This document shows, in pieces, positions 14,634 to 28,279 of a stretch of DNA of 64,000 nt. The notes under the pieces are model-generated. The model was not told the DNA's origin, ran no database searches, and saw only the letters and a program-made list of their open reading frames with translations. The position numbers and the translations under genes are program-made. Numbering within the stretch: position 1 is the first letter of the stretch; every line of letters begins with the position of its first letter. Source of the stretch: Prinia subflava (lineage: Eukaryota > Chordata > Aves > Passeriformes > Cisticolidae); NCBI RefSeq assembly GCF_021018805.1, contig NC_086283.1, forward strand, positions 58,987,803 through 59,051,802, in the 5' to 3' direction.

Positions 14634-16976
14634 CAACAAATCCTATTCTGCCCAAAACAACTAGTTTCTTATTTTTTAGAGGGCAATTACTGCCAGTTTT
14701 AATACACATCTCAATGAAGACTGATTCATGAGCTAACTCCCTTAAAAGGGCTTTGTAGTTAAAGAGACTGGGAATAGGAACCTTGTTAAAATAAAGCTCT
14801 ACTGAGCATTTTGCATTTCAAGACAGTTACCTCTTATGACTTTCTCTATTTGGTTCTCTAATTAAAAGGTTAGCAAACGTGAACAGGGAGCATTTTACAG
14901 AACACAGGGAACCTTAGGTCCCTCTGCTTGAGCCCTGAACTGAATTTAACTACTCAGAGACTGTCAGAGATATAATCACAGCACAGTAACCCCTACACAG
15001 TCGCAACAGCTCTTTTGGCAGTGCCATGTGGATATTATCCCTGTAATCCAGACTGGTGATCTGTGCAAATTCACGGCTGTCAATTCTCTGTCTTTGTCCC
15101 CACTGCTGGGCTCAGCAAACATCTGGCTATAAATAGTGGCAAGCTTCAGAATCCAGAAGGCTGCAGGAAAAATGTTGCAGCTGTCCAAAAAAGGGTAACA
15201 GGTTTATTGGTGGATAAGTGGAGAGCTGAGCCCTCAAACAAGAATTATTGTTTCACTTCCCTCCTTCCATCATTGTGAAGGTCCTGATAGATCACTAGTA
15301 AGAATAATCCCCAAAATTTCTATGAAGCACAGACAGAAGCTCTAGCTGTAACAAATAGCATTAGCAAAATGTCAGTAGATTCATGCTGTTACCACCTACC
15401 AGCTGCACCATTAAAGGGTGTGTGCTCCTAAGGAGTACATGAGAAAGGGATGCCCAACAGTGCCATGGAGGTAGACAAGGGTGATTTACGGCTCTGTGCA
15501 GGGTGACAACATGGGCATGAATCACCCAGTGCCTTCAGAGAGAAGCTAGATTGGAGTTTGTGTGGTGAGGAGAATGGGAAAGAAAGCACCTTCCGGTCTA
15601 AGGCCTGCCCATCTTTCTTATACAGAATACGTAAAGCATTCTTGATCCTGGGCATGATTAAACTAACAAATTCCCTCTGTGCCTTCTCAGGACACTGCAG
15701 CTGTCCTGAAGTAGCTGAGACAAGTGATGCCAATTAGATCCTCCTGTTAGGCTTCGCATTTTAGATGAGGATAGTCTGATCCTGTGGGTACATCTCAAGA
15801 GACAGTTCCTAGGCTCTCCCGTTAAGTGGTTGTAGTGCTATCTTAGCACAACAGTAAATCAGAGAGATAACATTCTGACATAAGGGTTCTTGGCATGAGG
15901 AAAAAAAAGGAGACTGAAAGACTAGCAAAGGTCCATATCACTCCTGTCAGCTATTGAGAGGAATGAAAATTAACCATTAAAGTCACTATAGAAACACAAG
16001 TAAGCAGAGGCCCAGAAAAGAATCAGAAATCATGTGTGAGTCTCAGATACTTTCAGATTTCAACTGGGACTCAGACCATTTGAAATTAAGTGTGGTCTTC
16101 CCCATGATGTCCGTCATCTTTAAGTCAAAACCTTCTAGAACCTTCAAGGTCTTCAAATTACATTACTATTATATTCTGTGGTATCTCTGACTAATCCTCG
16201 ACAGAAAAAAAATCCCTGCAAAGATGAACAACACTTCGTCTTATAAAATATTTGAAGATGGAGCAGTGTGATCTTTCTCTTTTGCTCTAAGTGAGCTGTA
16301 CCTGGAACAGAACTGGCACTTGTCATAACCAACAAACTCAGTCATCAGCCTTGTACACTGTTTCCCAGAATATCTGCATACTGCTTCCTAACCAGCCCAT
16401 TCCTTCCTGGCAGGGAACTTCAGCACAAATGCAAGAAGGAGGATTTCCAAAAGCCTTTATCCTTCAGCTCTTCTCTGAACCCTGAGAAAGTTCTCATGGT
16501 CCAAGACATGAAAGGAAGATTTTGACATAGATGGACTCTTATTTCCTGTTTTGCTGAAGCCAAATGGGAATCCAGGCAGGTAAGGGGAACAGCCACCTCA
16601 CCCTGCAGAGAGCAGACTTCCAGCTCTGAGACAGCTTTCAAAAACTGTAAGTGGTCAGTGAGCAGCAAGACACTCCAGCTGAAATTGGGTAATGGGATTT
16701 TCAGAAGAGGAATGGGTTGGCCTCCCCTGCCATCAAGAAATGTATTTACAGAATCAGCTTTCCCCACTGTCAGAAGTAAGAGCAGAATTCCCATTGTTTT
16801 TTTTTTCACCTGGTTAAGTCATCATGCTTGAATGTGTAGGTGGCAACAGTGATGCCATAACATAGCAACAAATCATGCTCAGCATCTAGCCCAAAGAGAC
16901 AGTAGGCACTCCTTCTGGCACTTGGAGTTCCTGCATAAATCTGATGCTGGGTTCTAACCACAACTTCACCCATGCT

Positions 16977-17002
16977 GCAGATATCTCCCTAGAGATATCT
17001 GC
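16977..17002. repeat. Perfect 11-bp inverted repeat with 4-base loop
   Basis: GCAGATATCTC (16977-16987) is followed by the loop CCTA and the exact reverse complement GAGATATCTGC (16992-17002). The 26-base unit is the tightest perfect hairpin I found in the window. It is too short for a microRNA precursor and lies in no recognised repeat. Confidence 0.85.
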
Positions 17003-17199
17003 CTAGAAATGTAATAGATTCTACATGTCTTCAGGGCTTATGAGTTCTTTTGGATTTTTTCACTCTTTAAACTTCATGGCAAGAGGAATTTTACTTTCCA
17101 AGTTGTCCTCCACTGAACAGATTTGCTTTTGGTTTGTTCCCTGGGCCTTAAGTGAGGGGAGAGGATAGATGAGGAAATTTATACAACACTAAGCCAATG

Positions 17200-17780
17200 T
17201 CAGTTTTCATTAATGACACCTTTTTTAGCATGGGCCACATGCTATCTGGCTGTCATTAACCTAAAGGGTAATTTTGTTACCAGAATGGGAGTTTGGTCAC
17301 CTCCTCCTACCTGGATGACTTATTTACCTTCCTGATTCCTCTAATGATTTATCATAGAATTGGCACTGCATAAGAGTTATAAATAATTCACAAGTGTCAA
17401 TGTGTTTTATGTATTCACTTCAAACACAATATGAACTGTGCTGCCCTTGCATTTGCTGACTTTGGGCTTCTTTTGGATTTAAAGCTTATTTCAAATCTTT
17501 CATAAACTAGACTATTACCTTTTTTTTTCTTTGTCATGAAATACATACCTTTTCATTGAATCACTTCTGTATTCCATACTGCCAGGCAAAGCCACTGTGA
17601 AATATCTGTCACCCAAAAGCTGCTAAACCAAATGTTTGTCACTTAATCCTAATCATAATTTCCAGCCAACCAGTAAGGCAAAAAATAAATTACCTTATCA
17701 GCGCCACTCTCTTTACATCTGCTTTATTCCCAACTGCAACATAACCAGTTATAATTGAGTTGCAGTTTAATCAACTAAGT
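17200..17780. other. AT-rich stretch with the look of a conserved non-coding element
   Basis: This segment has no simple repeats, no retroelement marks and no long frames. It is rich in TAAT, ATTA and TTATAA-type words, including a repeated CATTAA (17209 and 17255 areas). Vertebrate enhancers bound by homeodomain factors often look like this. The assignment is an inference from composition only, because conservation cannot be seen in a single sequence. Confidence 0.25.
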
Positions 17781-18637
17781 GGGCCACCCTGTGAGGAAAA
17801 ACAGAGGGAAAAAAAAAAGAAAAAGCAAAAAAAAAAAAAGAAGAGAGAATCTAGGTCACTCTGTTCTGAAGACAGCAAAAGAGATAATTGCTCCACTCCA
17901 CAGCATCCATGCTACACTTGAGGTATGTTTGAGATCTTATGTAACTAATACCATCCCTAGGTTAGCCAGACCATCCCTAATAATATGGCATAAATACCTC
18001 TTCCATGTACATGAAGGTGATAGATCTGACTCATCCATTTCAGACTGTGTGAAAACAAGGAATATTCCAAGCCATGAGATTTTGAGGGTATTTTTGTGAG
18101 TTTTTAAGAACTTCCTTAAGAAAGGAAGAAAACCCATTTGGTTATTTTATTTGCATCTGCAAGAAATTAATAAAAATACTAGTCTTCAGCTGCTGTGGAT
18201 TGACAGATCTCTGTCAAGAAAGACAGCTGAAATTTCTGAATTATATTATGCTGTATCGAAGAAGTGCCTGTGAGTGCCCAGGACCTTGTTGTGCAGAATC
18301 AAGGGCTGATTGCTCTGGTCACCCAGAGATCATCCCTGTTGGGCTGGATTAGTTCTACTGTCTTTTAGTTAGAACTAATTTTTTGAGCACATAAAAAAGA
18401 CCTAGTATAGAAGGACCTTGTACAGTACAATGCAAAATGTACACTGAAGTGATCTCTAAATAAAAAATAGACAAATAACTGCATAAGAACCAACTATAAG
18501 ACAGGATGCCTGTAACAGAGAGAAAAAATTAATGAGTCTTCTTAACTCAGGACAGCCAGTTCACAGTAGTCAACCGAAATAAAAACAGCATTGAAACTGA
18601 CACACTCTACATTTAACCCAGGGAGAGGATTCACTAT

Positions 18638-18668
18638 GTGAAGTCAAAAGTTTCCACTTTGACTTCAC
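18638..18668. repeat. Perfect 11-bp inverted repeat with 9-base loop
   Basis: GTGAAGTCAAA (18638-18648) and TTTGACTTCAC (18658-18668) are exact reverse complements around a 9-base spacer. Each arm contains the word TGAAGTCA, which differs by one base from an AP-1/CRE-like site. Binding is speculative; the symmetry itself is certain. Confidence 0.85.
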
Positions 18669-20777
18669 TTTTCTGTGTGGAAACAGAACATTCTTGTTTG
18701 TGGTAGTGCTCAAGAGGATGAATTTTACCCATCTATTTTAAACAACTGTTATTGCATCTGCCAGCACAGCAGGAGCGCATACAACTGTTTTGGAGCAGAG
18801 GTGCTGAGTACCACCTGAAAATTCCATCAGATGACATTCAAAACACAAATCCAGAAGTCCCTATCAAGCAACTCAGCCATGAGGCAAGTCATTGTGTCCT
18901 CAACAGGGGATCTCAGGCCACATGACCAAAAAAGGTGTTAAAACACCTCGACATGGTCTTCAGAGAGATGTGAACTGCAGTGAGATCTCGTATTGGCACA
19001 GGGTTCATTGGCAATATAATGAGATGCACAATCAGAAGAATGGGATGGCACGTTCATCCTCTTCCAGAAGCCAATATCTCGCAATGGCAGTGATCTGGTG
19101 GTCTACCACTCACCTGTGTACCCTTGCTGTAGGTTTTGTTTGCATAGGCACTCCTGAATCAGTCAGGCAGTTTTAATGACACTTGGCTGAAAAGTTATCA
19201 GCCACGGGGAAGGAGCCTTGCAAGGCTACAAGAGACTTTTGAGTCCAAGAGATTCAGTCCTGTAGGAGTTTTTCTCTGAGTGCTGGGCCAGCACAAGGCA
19301 CCCTCTGAAAATCGCAGCCTAGATAAGAGATTTAAGTTATATTGTAATGTGAGCCTGAACCCAGAATACTGAGATGGCAGACAGCAGGCCCATGAACTGT
19401 GGAGTGTATCTGAGTCTAACAACCAGGAAAATAGTAAATATTGGTACTGAAGAAGATGGAACATCTTATTTTTAGACAACTGTCCAAAACCAGGAAGAGA
19501 TCCCAGAGAAACACCTAGTTCTTAAATGACTTTTATCTCAACTGAAGCATAAAACCAAAAAAATTACCAAATGCATTGAAAACAGCTGTTTCCATGTAAA
19601 TTGCAGGTAGAAGTCACCATGAAGGGCATTTCAAGCTATGCTTCTTACATGAAACTCAGATACCTCTGCCTGGGCTGAAACACCACAGCTGGAAAGCTAT
19701 CCAGTATAGACATGTATACTAGAAATTACTTTGTAAATCCACCAAGTGTTTTGAAATAAAATCACTTTCAATCTGAATCCAAAAGCTGATTTCAAATCAT
19801 CCATGAGCATGGACATAATACAGCTGGCAAACCTCTTCTGTCATACAAAGACAAAGGGGCTAAAATGTTTTCAGAAGAGGGAAAATTTACCACAGCTCTG
19901 TAACTAACTCATCCAGAGGAATACAATGCTGCTTCCCACTAAGTGAGGTTTGTGTTCTGGACATCATCCGATGTTAACACATATTGGAAAAAAAGCAAAA
20001 TTAAGTGTAAAAATTAAACCACTTTTTAGGGAAATTCTGTTATGATGGACAATCTTACGAGTGAAGACTCAAAGCCATGAACTCTCTATTGAGGTACTCA
20101 GGACGAATAATTATTTCCTCACTGGCCCTGCCTCCCTGAGCATGTACAATTATTTCAAATGCACCCGAGACTCAGTTTCTATTTCTTCCTGCTTGCTGCA
20201 GCAGCAGGATTCCCCAGAGAGAGCACCTCTCTCTCCCACAAGTCAAGCGACAATAATTACTGACTCAAGGATGCTCATGGCCAATTTATTCACATTATTC
20301 TTTTACCAATATTGTCCCTCACTTTAAGTAGCTCTTCCTTCACTGCAGTGTTCCCCTCTCCCATGTATTTAGAGAGTAGTGGTGTCCCTGCTTAACCTTT
20401 TTCCTCAGCATTTTAATACATCTCCATGTAATTATAAATTTCCTTTCATGCACCATTTATTCCTGTCATTTTGCAGCCCAGATGACATGGAACAGAAACT
20501 TCTGATATTTTTGGGAAAATACAGAAGAGAAAGTTGCAATTGTCAAGAAATTTCTTTTAAGTATACAGAATTAAAATAAACAAACAAAAAACCAACCACA
20601 AATCAAAATTTAAAAATACTCCTCTGTTTCTAATGAAGTCAAGGTTTTTTCTAAATATTCTTCCATGCACTTTCATTCCCAGCTAGGACTGTGTAGGGGA
20701 GGAACTATGCACATATAAAGGCAAAATCTCTGAGTACTTTCTCCTTCTCCTCAATTTTTTTACTTATTTGTGTTCTG

Positions 20778-20872
20778 TTTGGGGGGTTTTTGTTGTTGTT
20801 GTTTTTTTATTGGTGGTGGTGGTGGTGGTTTTGTTTGTTGGTTTTTGTTTTTGGTTTTTTGGTTTTTTTTGT
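20778..20872. repeat. G/T-rich low-complexity tract with (TGG)n
   Basis: The strand is almost purely T and G, with (TTG)n, a core of about seven TGG units (around 20810-20829) and T-runs. This is simple sequence with no coding meaning. Confidence 0.85.
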
Positions 20873-23800
20873 AAGAAAGAACAAAACATTTCACTCAGAC
20901 TCAAGGAAGAGTAGCACACATTAACTTAGCTTCAGCAGGAAGTAAATAACTGCCAGAGATTAAAAATACATTGGTTTGGATGTGATGTCTTAGTCTCATG
21001 TAGTCTTTCATGTTTGCAAAACGTTCACTTTTCTTGATTGCTGAGGAAAAAAAACAAACTTAGGTGTTTAAAAGCTTTTCATTAAAAACAAAAACCAACA
21101 ATGCCTTGGTAAACCTTTCCAAAGTCTTCTTGCAAATTAAGGTTTTGATTAATATATGCATTTTCAAAGACTTCAAGAGACAGACACTCTTAGGAAGGCA
21201 CTGGAGCAGAGGCCAGGCAGTCCCACACAGTCCCTGACCAGGGGGCGTGCAGAAGGTTTCACACTACACACAGTAACACCATGGCAGTGAAGTAGAAAGA
21301 GCAAAATTCATTGCCAATATCAAGTCAAGGACAAATTTTCAGGTCCATTAAGTCTGGAAATTCAGCTCTGTTTGGTACTGAGAAGCAGAAGGACAGAAGG
21401 ATGAGGTTTGCTTCCCATGAAGGGAAGGGCAGCGTTCAGAGGCCTATGTGTCTAGTTGAGTCTGTTTTCTTGGGATAATGGTGTCCTGTAATGCTTTCTA
21501 TGCAAGGGGACTGGGAAAGACATCATTTAACATAGAGATCAAGTGAACATCACAAGCATACCCAGGGTTCCCCCACAGACAAGGCCAGCAATTGAGACAG
21601 CCATCTTACACTCAGTAACCTTCAATAGAAGGTTCAAACTTCTTTCCTGCTGATCAAATTTGCCTGAGCTAGCCAGCAAAACCATCAAAATTAGATAGAT
21701 CCAGGGACACAGAGACATGGCACCTCAACTATTTGTCAACCTAGGCATTCACATACATTTCTTTCCCGTACTTTTTCCTTTAATTTTTGTCTGCCTGCCC
21801 CTTCATTGCTCTAATTCTCTCAAGAGACTGAAGTTATCAAAACAGCTCCACCATTCCCCACAGGATTTTTTATTGTTGTTTCTTCCCTTATTTTCCACAG
21901 AAGGTAATTCACAGCCATTTGAATCCCAAATTTGTGTTTATGTTGTTACATGTTTGACATTCCTTCAAGGTCAGTATCACTGCAAATAAGCCACGAGACT
22001 CAAATCGTGATGCAAAAATGTAAGTAGCTACTAAGCAGATTCATTCTTGTAGATAATGACAAATTCAAATTGCAAAAAGATGCACGAAGTCAGCGGATTA
22101 AATTTGTTGTTTGTATTAATGCACTTCTGCAGTGCCAGCATCCACCCAACTCAAAAGCAGCTCATTTAAAAATACAGGAGAGAGGGGAAAAAAAAAACAG
22201 TCCTCAAATTGAACAGGGTGGTCATCAACTTGTCTGTAGCAGAGACAAAATTTGTTTGAAGTATTTTGTATCTAATATGCACTGTGATTTGTACCAGTGA
22301 TAGATCAATAGTAGCCTTTGCCATGTCTGTAATTGCAGCTGTTACCCTTTAGCAAACCACATGAGCATCTGCTCAGCAATGGGTTGAAACTTTCAGCCTT
22401 CTCAGCATGTTCTACATCCTGAGACACGTACTCCAGACCCCAAAACTAACCTGAGCAAAACATAGCTGACTATATCCAAGCTCTCACAATCAGACTGAGA
22501 AAGTACGATGGCAACCCACAAAGTGCCCAAAGCAGTAAGTTAGCAAATGTCTAAGGTTCTGTGTTGCACTTGATTTCAGCACATGGAACATGTGGTTACA
22601 AATACAAAGGCCATGCAGAGGTGCAGTCTCACCTCAAAGAAGAGCATCTAAGGCTAAGGCTGAGTACTTTCTGCCCCATTACTGAAAGAGGACAGAGAAT
22701 TTGGAGCAGCCCTTACCATGCTGCTGAGGGTCTTCACAGTTTTTGAAAGTGGGCATAGAAATGCTGCAGCTTTGAAGGACTAACATCCCAGTTACCACTT
22801 CATGAACCATATCCTCTCTCCAAAGGCCTGAAAAACTATGAATTCTCACCCCGGGTAACACTAGAACCTGCATTTGTCTCTGAGTCTCAGCCTCAGTGTC
22901 TAGTCCCTCTCTTGTCTGAACATTATCACATAAAGGTCAGAAAAAAGACCTTGGCCTTCAAACAGAAGAACATGCCTTTTGCATGTAGCCCTCTGACATG
23001 AGACAAGCCAATGGCAACACACTAGAGATCTGTCCCTTTCTTCCTGCCAGCCTTCCCTGCTTATTGCCATTCCTTTTCCATGCCTCCTCAACAACTTGGC
23101 AGACCTCAAACACTGCTGGAGGGCTTCTCATCTCCATGCAACTGCCACATGAAATTTCCCGTGATGCCATCTTGTTGCTAGGGCAGGTTTTTTTATGCTG
23201 TTGCCTTTGGGGGTGCCCCAGGATGAAAGAGACATTCCCAATTCTGTAAGGGCAGGATGGATGTCTTCCTTTAGTGGAGGACATTTGCAGAGTTTACTTA
23301 GAGCTTTTGGAGCCCCGTACTTACTGCAGTGCTGAGAAATACAGACCATACAGTCTTGACTTAACTCAGCACAACTTCTAAACCCAGGTAGCCTTCATAG
23401 ATTTGATTTCATAGCTTTGAGAATTCAAACCCTACCCTTCTAGTCAGAGAAGAAAGCCCTCCCATGGACACCAGCCTTTGTATACACCAGTCTTCTCTAA
23501 TGTCTGTGCTTTTGCCAGCACATGAACAAGTGAGAAGGTCTCCACTTTAGTTCAATCTAACAGTTGAACCACATCCTGAACTTCCCTCTCCTTAAGAACC
23601 AACAAAAACACAAACCAGTAGCTTATATTTTAGAGCATCTAATTTCACCAGCAACATCTCAATAACTATAATCCATCATCCATTAGGTTCCTGCCCAGCT
23701 CCAAATCCACTGCTGCAGATAGCATTTCCTATGCAATGCAGGCTAAAATTTCAGCACTGACAAATCCTATTTGTACCTAAACCATGCAGCTGGCAAGAAA

Positions 23801-24536
23801 CCACCACTTTGCTTCAATTATGAAAGGTAAAAAAAAGTCAGCAATATTCAGGTATCCAGCAACAGATATTAAAATCAAAAGCACACAGAATTTCCTTTGA
23901 AGTGGACAGAAAAACCCAAGGAGAAGAATCTTTTTTCTGCCATGAATCAGTCTGAGACAGACTACTTAATATATGTGAAATTTTGTTATTTCTCCCTCTC
24001 TGGGAGAAAAAATTTCCTGCTTATCCATGTTGCTCTGCTCCAAGCAGGCTTTTGGCAAGCAGATGCCCTGCAGCACAGATCTTATTTGTGGCCTACCTCT
24101 ACGATCAGCTGAAGGTTGCACATTTCCTCCAAGGATACTTTTATAAGCACGCTGCTCACAGTGCCTGCTTGCAAGTAAGACAAACATAACTAAGATCCCA
24201 GCAGACACAAGAGAGAGCTTTGTGTGATGCTAACAGCAACGGGCCAAACAGAGGCAAGCAAATATAAACAGAAGTTTTCTCAAGAAAGGCACAGGAAAAA
24301 AGGACCTGGTCAGTTTTTCATCTCCTGGTTTGGATCATAGATGGAATAAATCAGCTGACTATCACTCTAGTTGTTTCACTGGTATCATCTCAACAACAAC
24401 CATTTGCTTCCTTGGAAGACATCTTTCAACTTAATCAACTTTCTTGAAAAAAATCTCTTTGCCACTGGTACACATCAGGAAAAATAATGCTTTTAATACC
24501 ATTCCTTGTGAAAAATGTGTGCAACCAATATGCCAC

Positions 24537-24565
24537 CTACCTCAGGTTCCTACCTCAGGTTCCTA
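24537..24565. repeat. 13-bp tandem duplication
   Basis: The unit CTACCTCAGGTTC is present twice in tandem, followed by a partial third copy. It lies next to the CR1 fragment that follows and may have arisen with its insertion. Confidence 0.75.
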
Positions 24566-24599
24566 CCTCCTGTCACTGGATCTGAGGAAGATCTTCTCC

Positions 24600-24815
24600 A
24601 TTTTACATCTTCAAAAAGCTGTAGAGAGCAATGAGGTGACCCCTCTGCCTCCTTCTCTCCAAAACAGTAAAAACAGGTCCTTAGCCTCTCCTCAGAAGAC
24701 ATTCCTTCCAGCCCTTTCACGAGCTTTGTTGCCCTCCTCTGGATGCATTTAACACCCTTAAAAACATGTTCAATTTGTGGGGCCCAGAATTACACACAAC
24801 ACAGGTGGAATGAAA
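24600..24815 (-). mobile_element. CR1 LINE 3' fragment, antisense
   Basis: Read on the minus strand, the segment follows the end of the CR1 reverse transcriptase frame and its 3' region: 'gtgtgtaattctgggcccc', 'caacaaagctcgtgaaaggg', a 'gaggagaggctaaggacc' stretch, then 'cagaggggtcacctcattg'. These match the order seen in bird CR1 copies. The terminal 8-bp repeat is missing and the 5' side is cut. No open frame survives. It is a dead 5'-truncated insertion of moderate age. Confidence 0.75.
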
Positions 24816-27800
24816 ATCTGAGAATGAAAGTAAGTGGCCCCCATCCAACACTTATCCCATGTTACAGTGGGCTTGAGATCCCATCTCTCTTGCCAGATTC
24901 TCCAGTCTTTATAATTTGGATGCACCTGACTGCAAAATCAAAGACCTCACGTGTTAAAGGTTTCAAGGATCACACTACTTGCGGTTTTGCATTACAGTTT
25001 CTGTCCTGCTCCAGAACTTCATACATTAACATAAGCACTGGAGCACAGCCTAGTTGATGCCTGAGGTTCCAGAGCAGCACAAAGGCTCAGCAGAGAACTG
25101 AGAAATGTGAGAAACAAGAGAGTGACTTGGAGAAGGAGAAAACAGAAACTTCTGTGTTTATTTCACAGTGAGTTCCATCCTGGACAGATCTGTATTGCCT
25201 TTGACTGCACTCAATCTTGCTAACTTCTGCAGGAAAAATTAAGGACTTAATCCTCACTTCATAAGCTACTAAAGTGAGGCATATGCAGCAGTAGAATACA
25301 CAGAAGGTCACTGCTAAGATGTTAAATACTAGTGTGCTTTTCATTCAGGCTTATCTGGCATTCACACACCCTCACATCTTCCCTAATGTAAGCTTAGCAC
25401 AGGAGCTGCTCTTTCAGAGCTTAAGTCACACGGTGACTTAAATCCCATTATCTTCATGAGGGTTTGGATCTCTGTCTGCCTTCAAGAGCAACGGGACTCC
25501 CCCTGGACTGTGTTTTGTGATACACCCAGCCGAATCAAAGTTGCTGGTAAGGGACACGAAGTAGGCAGTGCCCTCCTGCTGGCATGTTCCAGATGGCAAT
25601 CTGGTTGCATTTGGCTTGTGCCTATAGTATTTTAAGAACCCTTCTGAACCAAAACAAGAGTCCACTGATTCTTGACAGAAGAAGCAGATATGAAGCAGCA
25701 GTCCCCACTCTAAGCTCCTGCCAGTAAATCAGCAAATCACACCTGTATTATCTATCATAGTGAATATCAATCCAGAAACTCAGATGTACCCTTCCTCCCC
25801 CTGGGGTTGCACTGCACTATGAATTCAAGGGCTGCTGGAAGCATGAAGAAGAAATTTAGACAGTACCATTCACATACACTGTTAGATGAGAAAGGATTTG
25901 CATCATTTATCCACAGGCTGACATTAAAAAGGTCAATATTTAAGGCAGATATCCCAAGCTTTCACCATCCAGTTCTGCCATTTCTCCCATTCACAGCAAT
26001 AAAAGTATTAAAAGGGCTCTGTGCAGCATCATATTTAGAGCTAACATGTGTTCTGTATACCACAATTTCACAATATTCTGGTCTGCAGAATGTTGCTTTC
26101 TGCAGCAGAAAATATCTCTCTCTCTTCAAAGGCATCATGATCCAACATTCCAATAAATTCTCCTCACTTTCCACAGGTTTCCTCTCTTCTTTTTCATAAG
26201 AAAGTGTCTCAGACCTTGGACCTCATATCACACAGTAACAGAATGACAGCCAGAAGAGCTTTATGAAGTTCACTGTTTTCTGTTTCAAACCAGTTTTCCT
26301 ATTTGTCCAAGCCAGCAGTGACAGAGGAAGTGATAAAGCATAGTACAACATGGGAGTCAGGTGCTCATGCACAACTTGCTTTCACACAAACTTAGAAAGA
26401 AATAAGCAATGCACAGTGAAAAGCATTACAGCTAAACTCCTTCAAGACCCATTCCAGATCCTCCAGTTCCTGCTCTCTCCTGAGAAGTCATACACATTGG
26501 TCATGGTAACAGTAGCCCAGCTCTGACCTGGCTTGGCAAAGAGCACTTCTAATGTAAAATGTAGTCATGAAATTACTCTGATTGTTCTCATTTAAAGAGC
26601 TGTCACAGGAACAGCAAAGTGACCAATCACCCTGGCTACACACCGCTGTCAACATCTGTGATGTTGCAGGGTTGGAGGTACAAAATATTCCCTGCTGTTA
26701 GTCCTGTGGGAGAAGAAGCAGCAATTTTAAGCCATTAGGTGTCCCCTTGCTACTTTCTTCTTGTTTTACACAGCTAATAAGCATCACGACTTCTCCATGG
26801 CTTCTGTCACTGTCAGACAATAAACAGTCTGACTTCCATATAGGGTGTTGAAAGGTCTGAGGTGCACAAAAATTTTAAAAACCCTACAGAAGGAAATCAG
26901 CCAAATAACCTACTATTTTATACTGTTTTTCCTGGACCACAATCCCCACTGCTAATGAAAGGGTCAAGGATCTTGAATATACTTAGAGTGGCCAGGGATT
27001 TAAAGAGACACATTTCAAGCTGGTCAACCTCCAGGCAGAAACTCTGCTGCCAACACAGCAGCAAAATCCCAGACCTGGCAGGACATCAGAGGATGACCTT
27101 CCACTCTACAGAAACAGCAGGCTTCTGCACACACTCTTTAACAACAAGCAAGGGAAAGGATACATTCTACTTCAGCAATACAATAACCTGTTAAACTGAT
27201 TTCACAAAACCTAAATACCCTCGTCACACAGACTTCCAAACAAAGCAGTGTGACACCACATAACTGCCTTTCCTTGGCGCCTAACTTGCTAACTTAGCTT
27301 ACCTACCTTTCAAAACATCTTGTTGCCTTCTCCCCCTATTCCAAGGAAAAGCAAATCTGATCATTCTGTGCCATTAGAGACAAGGCTAATATCTTCAGAG
27401 TTTGCTTCAAAGGCAATGGCAAAACTCCCACAGAAGCATTCTGGTAAGGTTAGTGTTACTGCTAATTAGCAGAGAGTGAGACCTCATCTTCCTCCATAAG
27501 GTGAGTGAGGAGGTAGGAGAATGATGTTTTTCTATCACTACCTTATTTGACCACTCCTTATGACAAAACCTGGTTCCAAGCTCCTCACATGCTTCAGAGA
27601 TCTGCATTGTCCTGTCCAGTAGGGAAAGGTCAAAAGAAACCACCTGCAAAGTTTTCAAACACAGGCTCTTAGCTATTATAAGCTCTGGCCTAAGCTTCAT
27701 TTTGAGGCTGTACGCTGGGAAGAGAAAATGACACACCTGTAATGAAAATTACATACCCATTATGCTCTGTCAAGGACACCCAACTGGCCCTCAGCCTTTG

Positions 27801-28205
27801 TGAATTTTCACCATCTGAGGCAGTTGAAGGTTTAAGCTACCTTAGCTGTAGGTGCTCTGCAAGCAGAATCTATGGCAGGTCTGATTCTGTGTAAATTAGA
27901 GGGGACCATAATGACAAAATTGCGATATTTTTTTCTTTCTTCCAGGAGTGCCATAAGAGATTACAAGAATGGGATAAGAACTTTTGCACCATTCAAAAAA
28001 TCCTATCAAACTGAAAAATGAATTCAGAGGTGTTCTGGCAAAAGCCATATTAAACTAAAATCAGAGCCATGAAATCCAGCCAAAGACTTCCCAGAAAGTG
28101 AGGATAATAAAAACAGTCACTAGCAGATCAGACCGTGTACCCTACCCAAAGCAAGCCTATCAGTCAGACCTAGAGGTTTGGTGGTTTGCTCAGTTTGACC
28201 ATCCT
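24816..28205. other. AT-rich non-coding stretch, no gene seen
   Basis: Frames are short and overlap on both strands. The largest (25807-26199, plus strand, 130 codons) has no recognised domain and no splice context. No repeat family was recognised. Confidence 0.55.
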
Positions 28206-28212
28206 TGTGGAC

Positions 28213-28272
28213 ACAGTTCACAGATTATTCTGAGTTGGAAGGGACACAGAAGGATCATTGAGTCAAACAATT
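28213..28272 (-). mobile_element. CR1-like 3' tail fragment
   Basis: The plus strand contains 'attctgagttggaaggga' and then 'aggatcattgagtcaaac'. This is the reverse complement of the final CR1 stretch in which a 'ttggactcaatgatcct' phrase precedes 'ccaacctagaat'. Only about 60 bp remain, so the subfamily cannot be given. Confidence 0.55.
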
Positions 28273-28279
28273 AGGAAGA

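Larger units (their letters stand above)
8950..17200. other. AT-rich non-coding stretch, no gene seen
   Basis: Only short unsupported frames are present. The minus-strand frame at 16420-16809 (129 codons) starts with a hydrophobic segment that mimics a signal peptide, but nothing after it matches a family I know. The stretch holds two notable inverted repeats (11147-11175 and 16977-17002) and an A-run near 14.62 kb. No clear retroelement was recognised between 9.0 and 17.2 kb. Confidence 0.55.
17780..24540. other. AT-rich non-coding stretch, no gene seen
   Basis: Only short frames without motifs are present. It contains A/G-rich simple sequence near 17.81-17.84 kb, a long inverted repeat at 18638-18668 and a G/T-rich tract at 20.78-20.87 kb. 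No exon with convincing splice signals and an open frame was found, though small exons cannot be ruled out. Confidence 0.55.

Noticed and set aside
16420..16809. Minus-strand 129-codon frame with a signal-peptide-like start
   Set aside because: The hydrophobic start is followed by sequence with no family match or splice context. A frame of this length is expected by chance in 64 kb of six-frame DNA.
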